DNA of 64,000 nucleotides from Sorangium cellulosum So0157-2 (GCF_000418325.1 NC_021658.1:6896001-6960000); one strand, 5' to 3'. Shown: positions 8,986-19,589, counted from the first letter of the stretch. Notes: generated by a model not told the origin, from the letters alone. Made by a program: numbers and translations.

Positions 8986-9891
8986 GTGCTGCCCCACCTG
9001 ATCAACGGCGTCTCGCTCGGCATTCTGTTCGGGCTGCTGGCGCTCGGCTTCATGCTCATCGTCGGCGTCATGGAGGTGATCAACCTGGCGCACGGCTCGC
9101 TGTTCGCGCTCGGCGCCTACCTGGCGGTGGAGATCATCAATCCCGCGTTCATGGGCGAGGCGGCCAGCACCTACGTGGAGCTGCCGCTGGCGCTCAGGTA
9201 CGCGCTGGCGCTGATCGTGGCGCCGCTCCTGCTCGGCGTCGTGGGCATGGGCCTGGAGCGCTGCGTCCGCCGCACGTACGGAAAGAAGTCCGAGTACGGC
9301 CTCTTGCTCACCTTCGGCGCCTCCCTGGTGCTCGAAGAAGGCATTCGCATCGTGTGGGGCCCGGGCGAGAAGAGCCTGCCGGTGCCGGAGGCCGTGAACG
9401 GCGCGTTCATGGCCGGCGACCTCATCTACTCCAAGTATCGGTTCTTCGCGGCCTTTCTGGGCGTCGTGATGATGGCGCTCGTGTGGCTCTTCCTGGAGAA
9501 GACGCCCTACGGGGCCCGCGTGAAGGCCGGCGCGCACGACGCCGAGATGGTGCGCGCGCTCGGCATCAACATCAGCCGACTGCGGCTGTTCGTGTTCGCC
9601 ATGGGCGCGGGTCTGGCGGCGCTGGCCGGCATCATCCTGACGCCGATCTGGGGCCTGCGCCCGCACGTGGGCGTGGACGCGGTGATTCCCTCGTTTCTCA
9701 TCATCGTGCTGGGCGGCGTCGGTAGCTTTTGGGGCGCCGTGCTCGCCGGGCTGCTCGTCGGCATCACGGTCGGCGTCACCGGTGGATACGCCGCCGAGTG
9801 GTCGGTCATGTCCATGTACCTCTTGCTCATCCTGGTGCTCAGCGTCCGCGCGCGCGGGCTGATGGGTAAGAAGAGCGCGCTCGAGGCCTGA
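8986..9891 (+). CDS. livH: branched-chain amino acid-type ABC permease, LivH-like
   Basis: A 301-residue inner-membrane permease with about eight hydrophobic helices. It contains the LivH hallmarks GLLALGFMLIVGVMEVINLAHGS near the N-terminus and the EAA-like loop ALGINISRLR. It starts at GTG 8986, 3 nt after the stop of the binding protein, which argues for translational coupling. It pairs with the LivM-like protein encoded next to form the membrane channel of the importer. Confidence 0.93.
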   Translation: MLPHLINGVSLGILFGLLALGFMLIVGVMEVINLAHGSLFALGAYLAVEIINPAFMGEAASTYVELPLALRYALALIVAPLLLGVVGMGLERCVRRTYGKKSEYGLLLTFGASLVLEEGIRIVWGPGEKSLPVPEAVNGAFMAGDLIYSKYRFFAAFLGVVMMALVWLFLEKTPYGARVKAGAHDAEMVRALGINISRLRLFVFAMGAGLAALAGIILTPIWGLRPHVGVDAVIPSFLIIVLGGVGSFWGAVLAGLLVGITVGVTGGYAAEWSVMSMYLLLILVLSVRARGLMGKKSALEA

Positions 9892-9894
9892 TCG

Positions 9895-10941
9895 ATGCCG
9901 CTTTACACACCCGTCACCGCCAGAGGACGCCAGGCTCGCGGGCAAGCCTGGGTCACGAGGCCCATGCTGGTCACGCTGGCCTTGATGGCGAGCTTCCCGC
10001 TCTGGGCCGAGCACGTCGGGCTCTACCAGTACCTCGGCATCGAGGTCGCGATCTGGATGTTGTACGCCCTCGGCTACAACTTGCTCATGGGCTACACGGG
10101 CCTGCCCGCGTTCGGCCAGGGCGCGTTCCTGGGCGTCGGCGCCTACGCCTACGGCCTGTCTTACCTGAGCTGGTCGCAAAACCCACTGATTTGCCTGGCG
10201 CTCGGCGCGGCCGCGGGCGGCCTCGGCGCTGCGCTCGTCGGGGCGCTCGTGGCGCACCGGCGCGGCATCTACTTCGCCCTCCTCACCATCGCCTGCGGGC
10301 AGGTGTTCTGGTTCGTGGCCATGAAGGCGCACTCGATCACGGGCGGGGAGGACGGCTTGCTCAACATTCGCCGGCCGGCGCTGGCTGGGCTCGAGCTGAA
10401 GGACAACGCCGCGCTCTATTACGTGGTGCTCGCCGTCCTGGCGCTCGCGATCGCAGCGCTGTGGCGCCTGGTGCACTCGCCGTTCGGCAAGGCGCTGCAA
10501 GCCATCCGCATGAACGAGTCTCGCGCGCGCTTCGTCGGCTACAACGTGTGGCTCACGAAGTGGGCGGTGATCGCGCTCTCCGGCGTGTTCGCCGGGCTGG
10601 CCGGCGGGCTCCTGGCCGTGGCGCAAGAGAGCGCCTATCCGGACGTGATGAGCGTGCACAGCTCCGGCTTCATCGTCATGGCGGTGCTGATCGGCGGCGG
10701 CACCGTGAGCTTCTGGGGGCCGGTGCTGGGCGCGCTGGTGTTCATCGTCGCGCGCGACCTGCTCGGCGCCGCGACCGAGACCTGGCTGCTCTGGTACGGC
10801 TTGCTCTTCATGGCGGTGGTGTTGTTCCAGCCCGAAGGCATCGCCGGCGCGTTTCAGCGTTACCGCGCCAAGCTCTCGCGCCGATCTCGCGCGGCGGGAC
10901 CCGAGCCGCTGCCCACGGAGGCCGGAAATGGCTCTGTTTGA
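9895..10941 (+). CDS. livM: branched-chain amino acid-type ABC permease, LivM-like
   Basis: A 348-residue permease with the LivM segments YNLLMGYTGLPAFGQGAFLG and AIRMNESRARFVGYNV. A hydrophilic N-terminal extension of about 20 residues (TARGRQARGQ) precedes the first helix. The gene begins 3 nt after livH and overlaps the downstream ATPase gene by 14 nt. It is the second half of the transmembrane channel. Confidence 0.93.
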   Translation: MPLYTPVTARGRQARGQAWVTRPMLVTLALMASFPLWAEHVGLYQYLGIEVAIWMLYALGYNLLMGYTGLPAFGQGAFLGVGAYAYGLSYLSWSQNPLICLALGAAAGGLGAALVGALVAHRRGIYFALLTIACGQVFWFVAMKAHSITGGEDGLLNIRRPALAGLELKDNAALYYVVLAVLALAIAALWRLVHSPFGKALQAIRMNESRARFVGYNVWLTKWAVIALSGVFAGLAGGLLAVAQESAYPDVMSVHSSGFIVMAVLIGGGTVSFWGPVLGALVFIVARDLLGAATETWLLWYGLLFMAVVLFQPEGIAGAFQRYRAKLSRRSRAAGPEPLPTEAGNGSV

Positions 10942-11677
10942 GGCCATCCACCTGAGCAAGCGCTTCGGCGACCGGGTGGTCTTGGAGGACATCACGCTGT
11001 CGTTCGAACAGGGCCAGCTGTCGGGCATCATGGGCCCGAACGGCGCCGGCAAGTCGACCTGCTTCAACGTGCTCACCGGTCACTTCCCGCCGGATCGCGG
11101 GCAGGTGCTGCTGGATGGACAGGACATCACCGGCCTGTCGCCGCGGCAGATCGCGCGGAGGGGCGTGGCACGCTCGTTCCAGATCATGAGCTTGTTCGAC
11201 GAGTTCACGGTGCTGGAGAACGTGCTGTTCGCCGTGCCGGAGATGCGCCGCTCCGGCATGAACCCGTTCAAGAGCGTCGCCGCCGACTCCGCTGCCATGG
11301 ACAAGGCGATCCGCGTCGTCGAGCAGGTGGGGCTCGGCCAGCGCCTCGACAGCAAATCGATCAACCTGTCCTACGGCCAGCGCCGCGCGCTCGAGATCGC
11401 CGTGGCGCTCGCGGCGGAGCCGCGCGTGCTCTTCCTGGACGAGCCGACGCAAGGCATGGGCGCCGAAGGGCGCGACCGGCTGCTGGAGCTGATCCTCACG
11501 CTCAAGCGCCGCTTCACCATCGTCATGATCGAGCACGACATGGACTTCTTGTTCCGACTGGCCGATCGCGTATCGGTGATCCACTGGGGCCAGGTGATCG
11601 CGCAGGGCACGCCGGACGAGCTGCGCTCGGATCCGTGGGTGCGCCGGGCGAAGCTGGGAGCGCCGGCGGATGCTTGA
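10928..11677 (+). CDS. livG: ABC transporter ATP-binding protein, LivG-like
   Basis: A 249-residue ATPase with Walker A GPNGAGKST, Q-loop ARSFQ, signature NLSYGQRRALE, Walker B VLFLDEPTQG and a switch His in IEHDMDF. The loop from the Q-loop to the signature is of LivG length. It overlaps livM by 14 nt and the next ATPase by 8 nt. It is one of the two regular ATPases that energise the importer. Confidence 0.94.
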   Translation: MALFEAIHLSKRFGDRVVLEDITLSFEQGQLSGIMGPNGAGKSTCFNVLTGHFPPDRGQVLLDGQDITGLSPRQIARRGVARSFQIMSLFDEFTVLENVLFAVPEMRRSGMNPFKSVAADSAAMDKAIRVVEQVGLGQRLDSKSINLSYGQRRALEIAVALAAEPRVLFLDEPTQGMGAEGRDRLLELILTLKRRFTIVMIEHDMDFLFRLADRVSVIHWGQVIAQGTPDELRSDPWVRRAKLGAPADA

Positions 11678-12359
11678 AATCCAGGGCATCGAGACCTTCT
11701 ACGGCGAGACGCAGGCGCTGTTCGGCGTCGATCTGAGCGTCGGCAAGGGCGAGGCCGTGGCGCTCCTCGGGCCGAACGGCGCCGGCAAGACGACCGTCTT
11801 GCGCTCCATCCTCGGTCTCACGCCGGCTCGCCGCGGGGCGATCCGCTTCGGCGGCAGCGAGATCACGCGCGCGGCCACGAGCGACATCGCTCGCGCCGGC
11901 ATCGGCTGGGTGCCGGATGATCGCCGCATCTTCCCCGCGCTCAAGGTGAGGACCAACCTCCAGCTAGGCAAGAAGAAGACGGCGTTCCGCAGCTGGAGCG
12001 AGAAGGAAGTGTTCGGCCTGTTCCCTGCGCTGGAGTACCTGCTCGAGCGCGACAGCGAGAACCTCTCCGGCGGCGAGATGCAGATGGTCGCCATCGGCCG
12101 CGCCCTGCTGGGCGGTCCCGGCCTGGTGCTGCTGGACGAGCCGTCGCAAGGCCTGGCGCCCAAGCTGGTGCAGGACGTCATGAAGACCATCGCGCGCCTG
12201 CGCGACGAGGGCATCGGCGTGCTGGTGGTGGAACAAAACGTGCGCAGCGCGCTGGCAGTGTGCGATCGCGCGTACGTCGTCCGCGGCGGCCGCGTCGTGC
12301 ACCACGGGCCGGCCAAGGCGTTGCTAGAGGACGCATGCCTGCTGGGAGAGCTGTCATGA
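11670..12359 (+). CDS. livF: ABC transporter ATP-binding protein, LivF-like
   Basis: A 229-residue ATPase with Walker A GPNGAGKTT, the LivF-type GWVPDDRRIFP, signature NLSGGEMQM, Walker B LVLLDEPSQG and VEQNVRSAL. It completes a regular Liv importer (binding protein, H, M, G, F). Its stop overlaps the start of a third ATPase gene by 4 nt. Confidence 0.94.
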   Translation: MLEIQGIETFYGETQALFGVDLSVGKGEAVALLGPNGAGKTTVLRSILGLTPARRGAIRFGGSEITRAATSDIARAGIGWVPDDRRIFPALKVRTNLQLGKKKTAFRSWSEKEVFGLFPALEYLLERDSENLSGGEMQMVAIGRALLGGPGLVLLDEPSQGLAPKLVQDVMKTIARLRDEGIGVLVVEQNVRSALAVCDRAYVVRGGRVVHHGPAKALLEDACLLGELS

Positions 12360-12973
12360 CGACCCCGGTCCTCGAGGTGCGGAGCCTGACGAAGAGGTAC
12401 TCGCGCGGCCTGTTCGTCAGGAAGCAGACGTTCAGCCTCAGCGCCTCGTTCACGATCGAAGGGCCGGAGATCATCGGCGTGATGGGGCCGAACGGCGCAG
12501 GCAAGACGACCCTGTTCGAGATGCTGTCGGGCAGCAACGCGCCGACCAGCGGGCAAATCCTGTGCGGCGGGCGCGATATTCAAACGGTGAAGTACCGCGA
12601 GCGTGACCGCATGGTCATTCACTACCACCAGTCGTATCAGGTGCGCTCGGTCAAGAAGGCCAAGCCCGATTTCATGCTCCAGCCGGCGGGGTCCGACTAC
12701 CCGCTGGTGCACATCTTCGACGAGCCGCAGTTCAGCACGCAGGACGGTTACATCGGCTTCATGCTGAGCTTCTTCAAGAAGCTCCGCGCTGGCGGCCGCG
12801 TGGTCATGCTGTGCGTCCATCCCTACGAGCCGTTTCACATCGACATCATGCGTGACCACTGCGAGCGCTTCCTGTTCGTGGCCGGTGGTCAGGTCGCGGA
12901 GCTGCCGACGTACGGCAGGCTGCTGGAACATACGGGCGTGCGCGACTACCTGGGCGCGCTCGCGGATTGCTGA
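12356..12973 (+). CDS. short ABC-type ATPase lacking the signature motif
   Basis: A 205-residue protein beginning at ATG 12356. It has Walker A (MGPNGAGKTT), a Gln after it (HYHQSYQ), Walker B with the catalytic Glu (HIFDEPQF) and a possible switch His (VMLCVHPYE). The helical subdomain with the LSGGQ signature is missing between the Q-loop and Walker B. A normal ABC dimer cannot close on ATP without it. Liv systems need only two ATPases, both already present. It could be an adapted subunit, a regulator of the importer, or a decaying copy. Its tight coupling to livF argues that it is still used. Confidence 0.75.
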   Translation: MTTPVLEVRSLTKRYSRGLFVRKQTFSLSASFTIEGPEIIGVMGPNGAGKTTLFEMLSGSNAPTSGQILCGGRDIQTVKYRERDRMVIHYHQSYQVRSVKKAKPDFMLQPAGSDYPLVHIFDEPQFSTQDGYIGFMLSFFKKLRAGGRVVMLCVHPYEPFHIDIMRDHCERFLFVAGGQVAELPTYGRLLEHTGVRDYLGALADC

Positions 12974-12982
12974 GCAACGAAA

Positions 12983-13756
12983 ATGACTCCAACTAGAATC
13001 GAAACGAAGGACAAGACGAACAACCCGAGCCGCGTCGCGATGGTGACGGGCGCAGGCGGCGCCATGGGCGCGGCGATCGCGCGCTCCTTGCTCGCCGAAG
13101 GCCACCGCGTGGTGCTGGCGGACGCGGATCGCGCGGCGCTCGATGCGGTGACGGCCTCCCTGGGCGATGGCGCCTACCCGATCCTGTTCGATCTGAGCGA
13201 CTCGGCGCAGGTCGAGGCCGCGTGCGCCGACGTGCGCGAGCGCGTCGGGGCGGTGGAGATCCTGGTCAACAACGCGGGCGTGCTCTCCAATCACAAGCTG
13301 GCGGAGACCACTCCGGAGGAGTGGCGCAAGATCATGGCCGTCAACCTGGACGGACCGTACCACCTGAGCCGCGCGTGGGCGCCCTCCATGCGCGAGCGCA
13401 GGTGGGGCCGCATCATCAACATGTGCTCGGTGGCCATGAAGACCGGCGGGCTCACGGCCGGCACCGCCTACACCGCGTCCAAGGGCGCGCTCGGCGGACT
13501 CACGTTCTCGCTCGCGCGAGAGCTGGCGCCGCACGGCGTGACCGTGAACGCCATCGCGCCGGCCTACGTGAAGACCAAGATGATCACCGAGCAGCTCACG
13601 GAGGAGCAGCGGCAGCAGACGCTGAAGCAGATCCCCGTCGGTCGCTTCTGCGAGCCGGAGGAGATCGCGCACGCCGTGGTCTTCCTGTCCTCGCCCCTGG
13701 CTGGCTTCATCACCGGGGAGCTGCTCGATATCAACGGCGGTTTACACCTGGATTGA
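12983..13756 (+). CDS. SDR family NAD(P)-dependent oxidoreductase
   Basis: A classical short-chain dehydrogenase of 257 residues. It has a glycine motif (TGAGGAMG), NNAG, and the catalytic triad Ser149, Tyr163, Lys167 (YTASK). It ends with the usual LDINGG segment. It resembles 3-oxoacyl-ACP reductase and sugar/polyol dehydrogenases. An N-terminal extension of about 16 residues precedes the first strand. It lies 9 nt after the short ATPase in the same operon and probably oxidises a hydroxyl of the imported compound or an intermediate. Confidence 0.9.
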   Translation: MTPTRIETKDKTNNPSRVAMVTGAGGAMGAAIARSLLAEGHRVVLADADRAALDAVTASLGDGAYPILFDLSDSAQVEAACADVRERVGAVEILVNNAGVLSNHKLAETTPEEWRKIMAVNLDGPYHLSRAWAPSMRERRWGRIINMCSVAMKTGGLTAGTAYTASKGALGGLTFSLARELAPHGVTVNAIAPAYVKTKMITEQLTEEQRQQTLKQIPVGRFCEPEEIAHAVVFLSSPLAGFITGELLDINGGLHLD

Positions 13757-13763
13757 GGCCACC

Positions 13764-14552
13764 ATGACGACCACCGCGCCCCAGCTCTCGAGGACCCTGC
13801 TCGACAAGGTCGCGTACGTACCCGGCGGCACCGGAGTGCTCGGCGCGGCCATCGCGCGCGGCCTGGGCCACGCCGGCGCCAAGGTGGTCGTGGGCGGCAC
13901 CGACGAGCGCAGGCTGCGCGCGGTGACAGACTCGGTGCTCGCTACCGGGGCGGAAGCCGAGGGCGTCGCCTTCGACGCCCGCTCGGTGAAGGACATCGGG
14001 CGCTCGGTCGACGCGGTCTGCGACTACTTCGGGCGCTGCGACATCCTGGTCAACGCCGTCGGCATCCATCGCGAGCAGCGCGTGCTCGACGCGACCGAGG
14101 AGAGCTTCGACAGCGTGATCGACCTCAACCTGAAGGCGGCCATGTTCCTGGGGCAGGCCGTCGCGCGGCGTCAAGTGCAGCAAGGACAGGGCGGACGCCA
14201 GGTGCACGTCCTGTCCGTGCGCGCCTCCCTGGCCCTGCAGGGTAAAGGCTATTCGGCCTACACCTCGAGCAAGGGCGGCCTGGCCATGATCGTCCGACAG
14301 CACGCGGTGGAGCTCGCGCCGCATCGCATCAACGTGAACGGCGTGGCGCCGACCTTCGTGCAGAGCGAAATGGCGCAACATGTACTCAAGAACCCCGAGC
14401 AACGAGCCAAGCTGCTCGATCGCATCCCGCTCGGTCGCGTCGCGGAGCCGGAGGACGTCGTCGGACCGACGCTGTTCTTCTGCGGCCCCGGCAGCGATTT
14501 CGTGACCGGGCAGATCCTGTACGTGGACGGAGGCCTGACGGCCTGCCAATAG
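13764..14552 (+). CDS. SDR family oxidoreductase with non-canonical cofactor motif
   Basis: A second SDR, 262 residues. The catalytic residues Ser151, Tyr166 and Lys170 (YTSSK) are present, and it ends ILYVDGG. The cofactor loop reads PGGTGVLG and the usual NNAG is NAVG, so it departs from the first SDR and is not a recent duplicate. It starts 7 nt after the first SDR. Substrate unknown; a second oxidation or a ketone reduction on the same pathway is likely. Confidence 0.88.
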   Translation: MTTTAPQLSRTLLDKVAYVPGGTGVLGAAIARGLGHAGAKVVVGGTDERRLRAVTDSVLATGAEAEGVAFDARSVKDIGRSVDAVCDYFGRCDILVNAVGIHREQRVLDATEESFDSVIDLNLKAAMFLGQAVARRQVQQGQGGRQVHVLSVRASLALQGKGYSAYTSSKGGLAMIVRQHAVELAPHRINVNGVAPTFVQSEMAQHVLKNPEQRAKLLDRIPLGRVAEPEDVVGPTLFFCGPGSDFVTGQILYVDGGLTACQ

Positions 14553-14583
14553 CGCGGCACGAGCCTCGATAGGTAATGAAGCC

Positions 14584-16083
<1,500 letters not shown>

Positions 16084-16971
16084 ATGAAGAAGAGCGAAGC
16101 TACGCATCCGGAGACGTACGCTCAGCTGGAAAAAGCGATCATCAAACAATTCCCCAGCCTGAGCAAACGTCTCCAGCAGATCGCCAGCCACGCTCTCGAC
16201 AACCCCAGTGAGCTCGCGCTCGATACCATCGCGCAGGTCTCGCAGCGCGCCGGTGTGCAACCCAGCAGCCTCATCCGCTTCGCCAAGGAATTCGGCTTCT
16301 CCGGCTACAGCGACATGCAGCGTGTGTTCCGCACGCGGCTGACCGACGCCATGCCGGATTACAAAGAGCGCCTGCGCTCCCTCAACGGCGCCGAGGGTGC
16401 TCCGAGCGAAGAGGCCAAGGGCGACGCCAGCGCGCTGCTCGATCAGTTCGTCGAAGCGGACATCGTCGGCCTGCGCCGGCTGCAGCAGCAGAGGCGGATA
16501 GGGCCGCTGCTGGACCAAGCCTACAAGCTGATCACGGACTCCGAGATCGTGTACGTGGTGGCGCACCGCCGCTCCTTCCCGATCGCCTGCTACCTGGCCT
16601 ACGCCTTCAGCCAGATGAACGTGCGCAACGTGCTGGTGGACGGCGTGGGCGGCATGTTCATGCAGCAGGCCGGCCATGCCACGAATCGCGACGTCATCAT
16701 CGCCATCAGCTCCAAGGCTTATTCGCCGGACGTGGCGCAGGTCGTGCGTGAAGCCAAGCAGCGTGGCGTCAAGGTCGTCGCCTTGACGGACAGCCCGCTC
16801 AGCCCGCTCGCCGAGCACGCCGACGTGAGCCTGGAGGTACAGCAAGCCTCGGTCGGCATGTTCCGCTCGCTCGCCGTCACCATGACGCTGGCCGTCACGC
16901 TCATCGTCGGCCTCGGCCGCGCCGTGGAAGCCAAGCGCAGCCACGGTAACGGTAAGAGGTCGAAGCGATAG
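16084..16971 (+). CDS. MurR/RpiR family transcriptional regulator
   Basis: 295 residues: an N-terminal HTH_6 domain (IIKQFPSLSKRLQQIASHAL ... SSLIRFAKEFGFSGYSDMQ) and a C-terminal SIS sugar-phosphate-binding domain (about 135-270, with VAHRRSFP and AISSKAYSPDV). The ATG follows the mmsA stop directly. RpiR proteins bind palindromes and respond to sugar or polyol phosphates. The GAA-N6-TTC sites at 6688, 18197 and 18228 resemble GGAA-N6-TTCC, which I recall as the site reported for the RpiR-type IolR of Sinorhizobium meliloti. This protein is therefore the likely local regulator. Confidence 0.92.
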   Translation: MKKSEATHPETYAQLEKAIIKQFPSLSKRLQQIASHALDNPSELALDTIAQVSQRAGVQPSSLIRFAKEFGFSGYSDMQRVFRTRLTDAMPDYKERLRSLNGAEGAPSEEAKGDASALLDQFVEADIVGLRRLQQQRRIGPLLDQAYKLITDSEIVYVVAHRRSFPIACYLAYAFSQMNVRNVLVDGVGGMFMQQAGHATNRDVIIAISSKAYSPDVAQVVREAKQRGVKVVALTDSPLSPLAEHADVSLEVQQASVGMFRSLAVTMTLAVTLIVGLGRAVEAKRSHGNGKRSKR

Positions 16972-17031
16972 GGCTGACGGCTTCGCGCACCGCCGGGCGT
17001 CGGGCGAGCGGTCGCGGTGAGGTGCGGCGAC

Positions 17032-17090
17032 GCCGGGGGCAGCCCGCGGGCGAGCTGCGACGCGGCAGCCCGCCCGCTCCAGCCCCCGGC
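17032..17090. terminator. GC-rich hairpin between convergent genes
   Basis: GCCGGGGGC pairs with GCCCCCGGC, and an inner stem GCGGGC/GCCCGC adds to it. It sits between the regulator (+) and the transaldolase (-). No T-tract follows, so termination is only inferred. Confidence 0.4.
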
Positions 17091-17104
17091 CGGCGCCGGT
17101 CAGC

Positions 17105-18187
17105 TCACGTGTCCGGATTCGGGATGCGCAGGTCGCGGATGAAGCTGAGCAGGCCGTAATATGAATCGAGGAAGGTGCGCAGCGTGCGACGGGTGGCGCC
17201 GAAGCCGTCGAACTCGGCCACCTGCATACCCCTGGGGTCGTAGGCGCGCCTGAAGTCCTCGAGCTGCTCGGAGAGCTCGGTCATGGCTTGCTGCGGAACC
17301 GGGTTGTCGATGCGCGGGATGACCGGGATCGTGGAGGCGTTGAACTTGCGCTGCCACTCCGGCGGAATCGTGAGGATGACGTCCCCGCCCACCAGCTCCG
17401 ACCAGTGGAGGTGATGACGATAGGCGGCGGCGAGCAGGCGCGTGCGGTAACCGGACTGCTTGAACGTCTTGAGCGCGTTCTTGAACACCGCGATGCCTGC
17501 CCAATCCAGCGTGCCGGGGGTCGGCACCTTGCCTTGTCGTTCGCACACGACCTTGAGCCAGTCGTCGAGGCGGCCGACCATGATGGTGCAGACCGGGACC
17601 ATGTTGGCCGTGGAATGTCCGGCTGCCTCACGGCGCTTGAGCCCTCGCTCGACGGCCTCGGCGACCGCGACGGCCTGCGGCGCCGTGAAGCAGACGGTGG
17701 CGTTGACGTTGACCCCCTCCGCCGTCACTTCCTCGATGGCCTGGATGCCGGCCGCCGTCGCCGGGATCTTCACCTGCAGGTTGGGGGCGAGCGACGCGAA
17801 GCGGAGCGCCTGGCTCACGAGCGCATGGGGGCTCTTGTGAAATTCCGCGTTGGTCTGAATCGACAGCCAGCCCTTCTTGCCTCCCGTCTGCTCGAACACG
17901 GGCGTGAGCAGGCGGGCAGCTTTCACGGACATCTCTTCCATCAGCTCCCAAGCGATGTGCGCCTCCGTCCACGTGGGCTGCGCTTGAATCAGCTGCTCCA
18001 CGTGCGCCTTCCAGTCGCCGAACTCGGTCCTGAGCACGCTGGCGACGATGGTGGGATTGCTGGTGGCGCCGACCGCGCCGTGCTCGAGGGCGTACTCGAG
18101 CTCGCCGACCGCGCACGAGTCGCTCCAGAAGTCCGTGGGGGTGGTCGAGGCCATCTCGTGCAGGGGGCTGCGGAACTTGGTGGACAT
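17105..18187 (-). CDS. transaldolase family protein
   Basis: A 360-residue protein with the transaldolase signature SNPTI near the N-terminus and the Schiff-base lysine in VKIPAT (Lys140). The C-terminal part (HWSELVGGDVILTIPP) is longer than in the short FSA-type enzymes. The ATG at 18187 gives a normal N-terminus; a longer frame upstream would read through the operator sites. It converges on the RpiR gene. Two palindromes lie 10-54 nt upstream of its start, so it appears to be co-regulated with the transport operon. It may cleave or transfer a dihydroxyacetone unit from a sugar or keto-polyol phosphate of the pathway. Confidence 0.85.
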   Translation of the reverse strand: MSTKFRSPLHEMASTTPTDFWSDSCAVGELEYALEHGAVGATSNPTIVASVLRTEFGDWKAHVEQLIQAQPTWTEAHIAWELMEEMSVKAARLLTPVFEQTGGKKGWLSIQTNAEFHKSPHALVSQALRFASLAPNLQVKIPATAAGIQAIEEVTAEGVNVNATVCFTAPQAVAVAEAVERGLKRREAAGHSTANMVPVCTIMVGRLDDWLKVVCERQGKVPTPGTLDWAGIAVFKNALKTFKQSGYRTRLLAAAYRHHLHWSELVGGDVILTIPPEWQRKFNASTIPVIPRIDNPVPQQAMTELSEQLEDFRRAYDPRGMQVAEFDGFGATRRTLRTFLDSYYGLLSFIRDLRIPNPDT

Positions 18188-18196
18188 GCTGACATT

Positions 18197-18241
18197 GGAA
18201 CATATTTTCCAAACAACGGCAATCATCAGAATAAAAATTCT
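18197..18241. promoter_or_regulatory. two GAA-N6-TTC palindromes upstream of the transaldolase gene
   Basis: GGAACATATTTTCC (18197-18210) is a perfect GGAA-N6-TTCC. AGAATAAAAATTCT (18228-18241) has the same AGAA/TTCT arms and the same following TACGA as the site at 6688-6706. The copies are 31 bp apart, three helical turns, which fits cooperative binding by the RpiR-type regulator. Confidence 0.6.
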
Positions 18242-18526
18242 ACGACAGGGATCCCGGCCGCTGCCTCGAGGAGAAGGACGGCGCGGTTGAAAAGGTAAAG
18301 CAGCCAACACAGAGAACGAACGTCGCTCGGAAGGAGGACGACCGCCGTGAGCCACGAAGCTGGGTGACGGTGCGCTCGCGTGCGTCGATCGAATGTGCGG
18401 GTCGTGCGCGGTCGGAGGCGCTGCGCAGGTCGGGCGCACGTACGAAGTTCACCCGAGGCGACCGTGCGTTTGGTACGCTGGCGGAGAACGGCGCCGTCCG
18501 TCGGCGCTTCGAGGGGCCACGGGATC
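18242..18526. other. intergenic region upstream of the PAS-STAS gene, no gene seen
   Basis: About 285 bp between the operator pair of the transaldolase gene and the ATG at 18527. No coding signal, RNA gene or clear promoter was recognised. Confidence 0.5.
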
Positions 18527-19477
18527 ATGAACGATGGCGAAGCGAGGAGTGGCAGTACAGCGGAGGTGGAACTGGAGAGGCTCCGCCGGCGCAACGCCGA
18601 GCTAGAGCGGGAGCTCGCCGAGAAAGCGCGCGTGGAGGCCGCCCTGCGCGAGAGTGAGGCGCGCTACCGGGGCATCGTCGAGGACCAGACCGAGCTCATT
18701 TGCCGCTTTCGGCTGGATGGCACGCTGACCTTCGTCAACGACGTATACTGCCGGTACTTCGACAAGACGCGGGAGGAGCTGATCGGTCATAGCTTCACGC
18801 CGCTCGTCCCCGACGAGGATCAGCGGGTCCTCGATCGCCAGTTCGCGAAGCTCGGCCCTGAGAACCCGATCGTCCACACCGAGCACCGGGTCGTGCGCCC
18901 CGACGGGTCGATCCGCTGGCTGCACTGGACCAACCGGGCTCCGCTCGGCGAGGGGGGCGCGAGCGCCGAGTTCCAGGCGATCGGCGTCGACGTCACCGAT
19001 CGACGGCAGGCCGAGGAGGAGGTGCGACGACTCAACGCCGAGCTCGAGCTGCGCGTGGCGGAGAAGACGATGAAGCTCGAGCAGATGGTCCGCGAGCTGT
19101 CGGCCCCGCTGATGCCGGTGGCGGATCAGGTCATCGCAATGCCGCTGATCGGCTTCCTCGACGGCGCCCGCGCCGAGGCGGCGCTCGAGACCCTCCTCAA
19201 CGGTGTGATCGCGCACAACGCCACGACGGTTGTGCTCGACATCACCGGCGTGGCGGTGATCGACACTCAGGTAGCGGACGCGATGATCCGGCTGGCCAAA
19301 GCGGTGCGGCTCCTCGGCGCGCAGGTGGTGCTCACCGGCATCCAGCCGCGGATCGCGCAGACGCTCGTCGACCTGGGCGTCGGTGTAGGCGGCGTCGTGA
19401 CGCTCCGGACCCTGAAGGAGGGTATCGCGTTCGCCCTGCAGCGCCGCCCCGCCGGCCCGGGGGGGCGAGCCCGCTAG
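18527..19477 (+). CDS. PAS-STAS (RsbR-like) signalling protein
   Basis: 316 residues from ATG 18527. There is an N-terminal coiled coil (LERLRRRNAELERELAEKAR), a PAS domain (about 45-165), a second short coiled coil, and a C-terminal STAS domain of RsbR type (about 190-305, with VIAMPLIGFLD and VVLDITGVAVIDT). RsbR proteins are stressosome scaffolds whose PAS or globin domain senses a signal. No RsbS, RsbT or sigma-factor gene is nearby, so partners must be elsewhere. The longer frame upstream lacks PAS or coiled-coil features, and the ATG is preceded by a weak purine-rich stretch. Confidence 0.85.
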   Translation: MNDGEARSGSTAEVELERLRRRNAELERELAEKARVEAALRESEARYRGIVEDQTELICRFRLDGTLTFVNDVYCRYFDKTREELIGHSFTPLVPDEDQRVLDRQFAKLGPENPIVHTEHRVVRPDGSIRWLHWTNRAPLGEGGASAEFQAIGVDVTDRRQAEEEVRRLNAELELRVAEKTMKLEQMVRELSAPLMPVADQVIAMPLIGFLDGARAEAALETLLNGVIAHNATTVVLDITGVAVIDTQVADAMIRLAKAVRLLGAQVVLTGIQPRIAQTLVDLGVGVGGVVTLRTLKEGIAFALQRRPAGPGGRAR

Positions 19478-19589
19478 CGAGGCTCCTCCGCGACGCGGCG
19501 GTCCTCGGCCCGGCGCAACCCATGGATTGAAGCAAGGAATCTCCGACCCTCTATCCAGTCTCACGTCGCGTCGTGTAGCCTGATCGATC

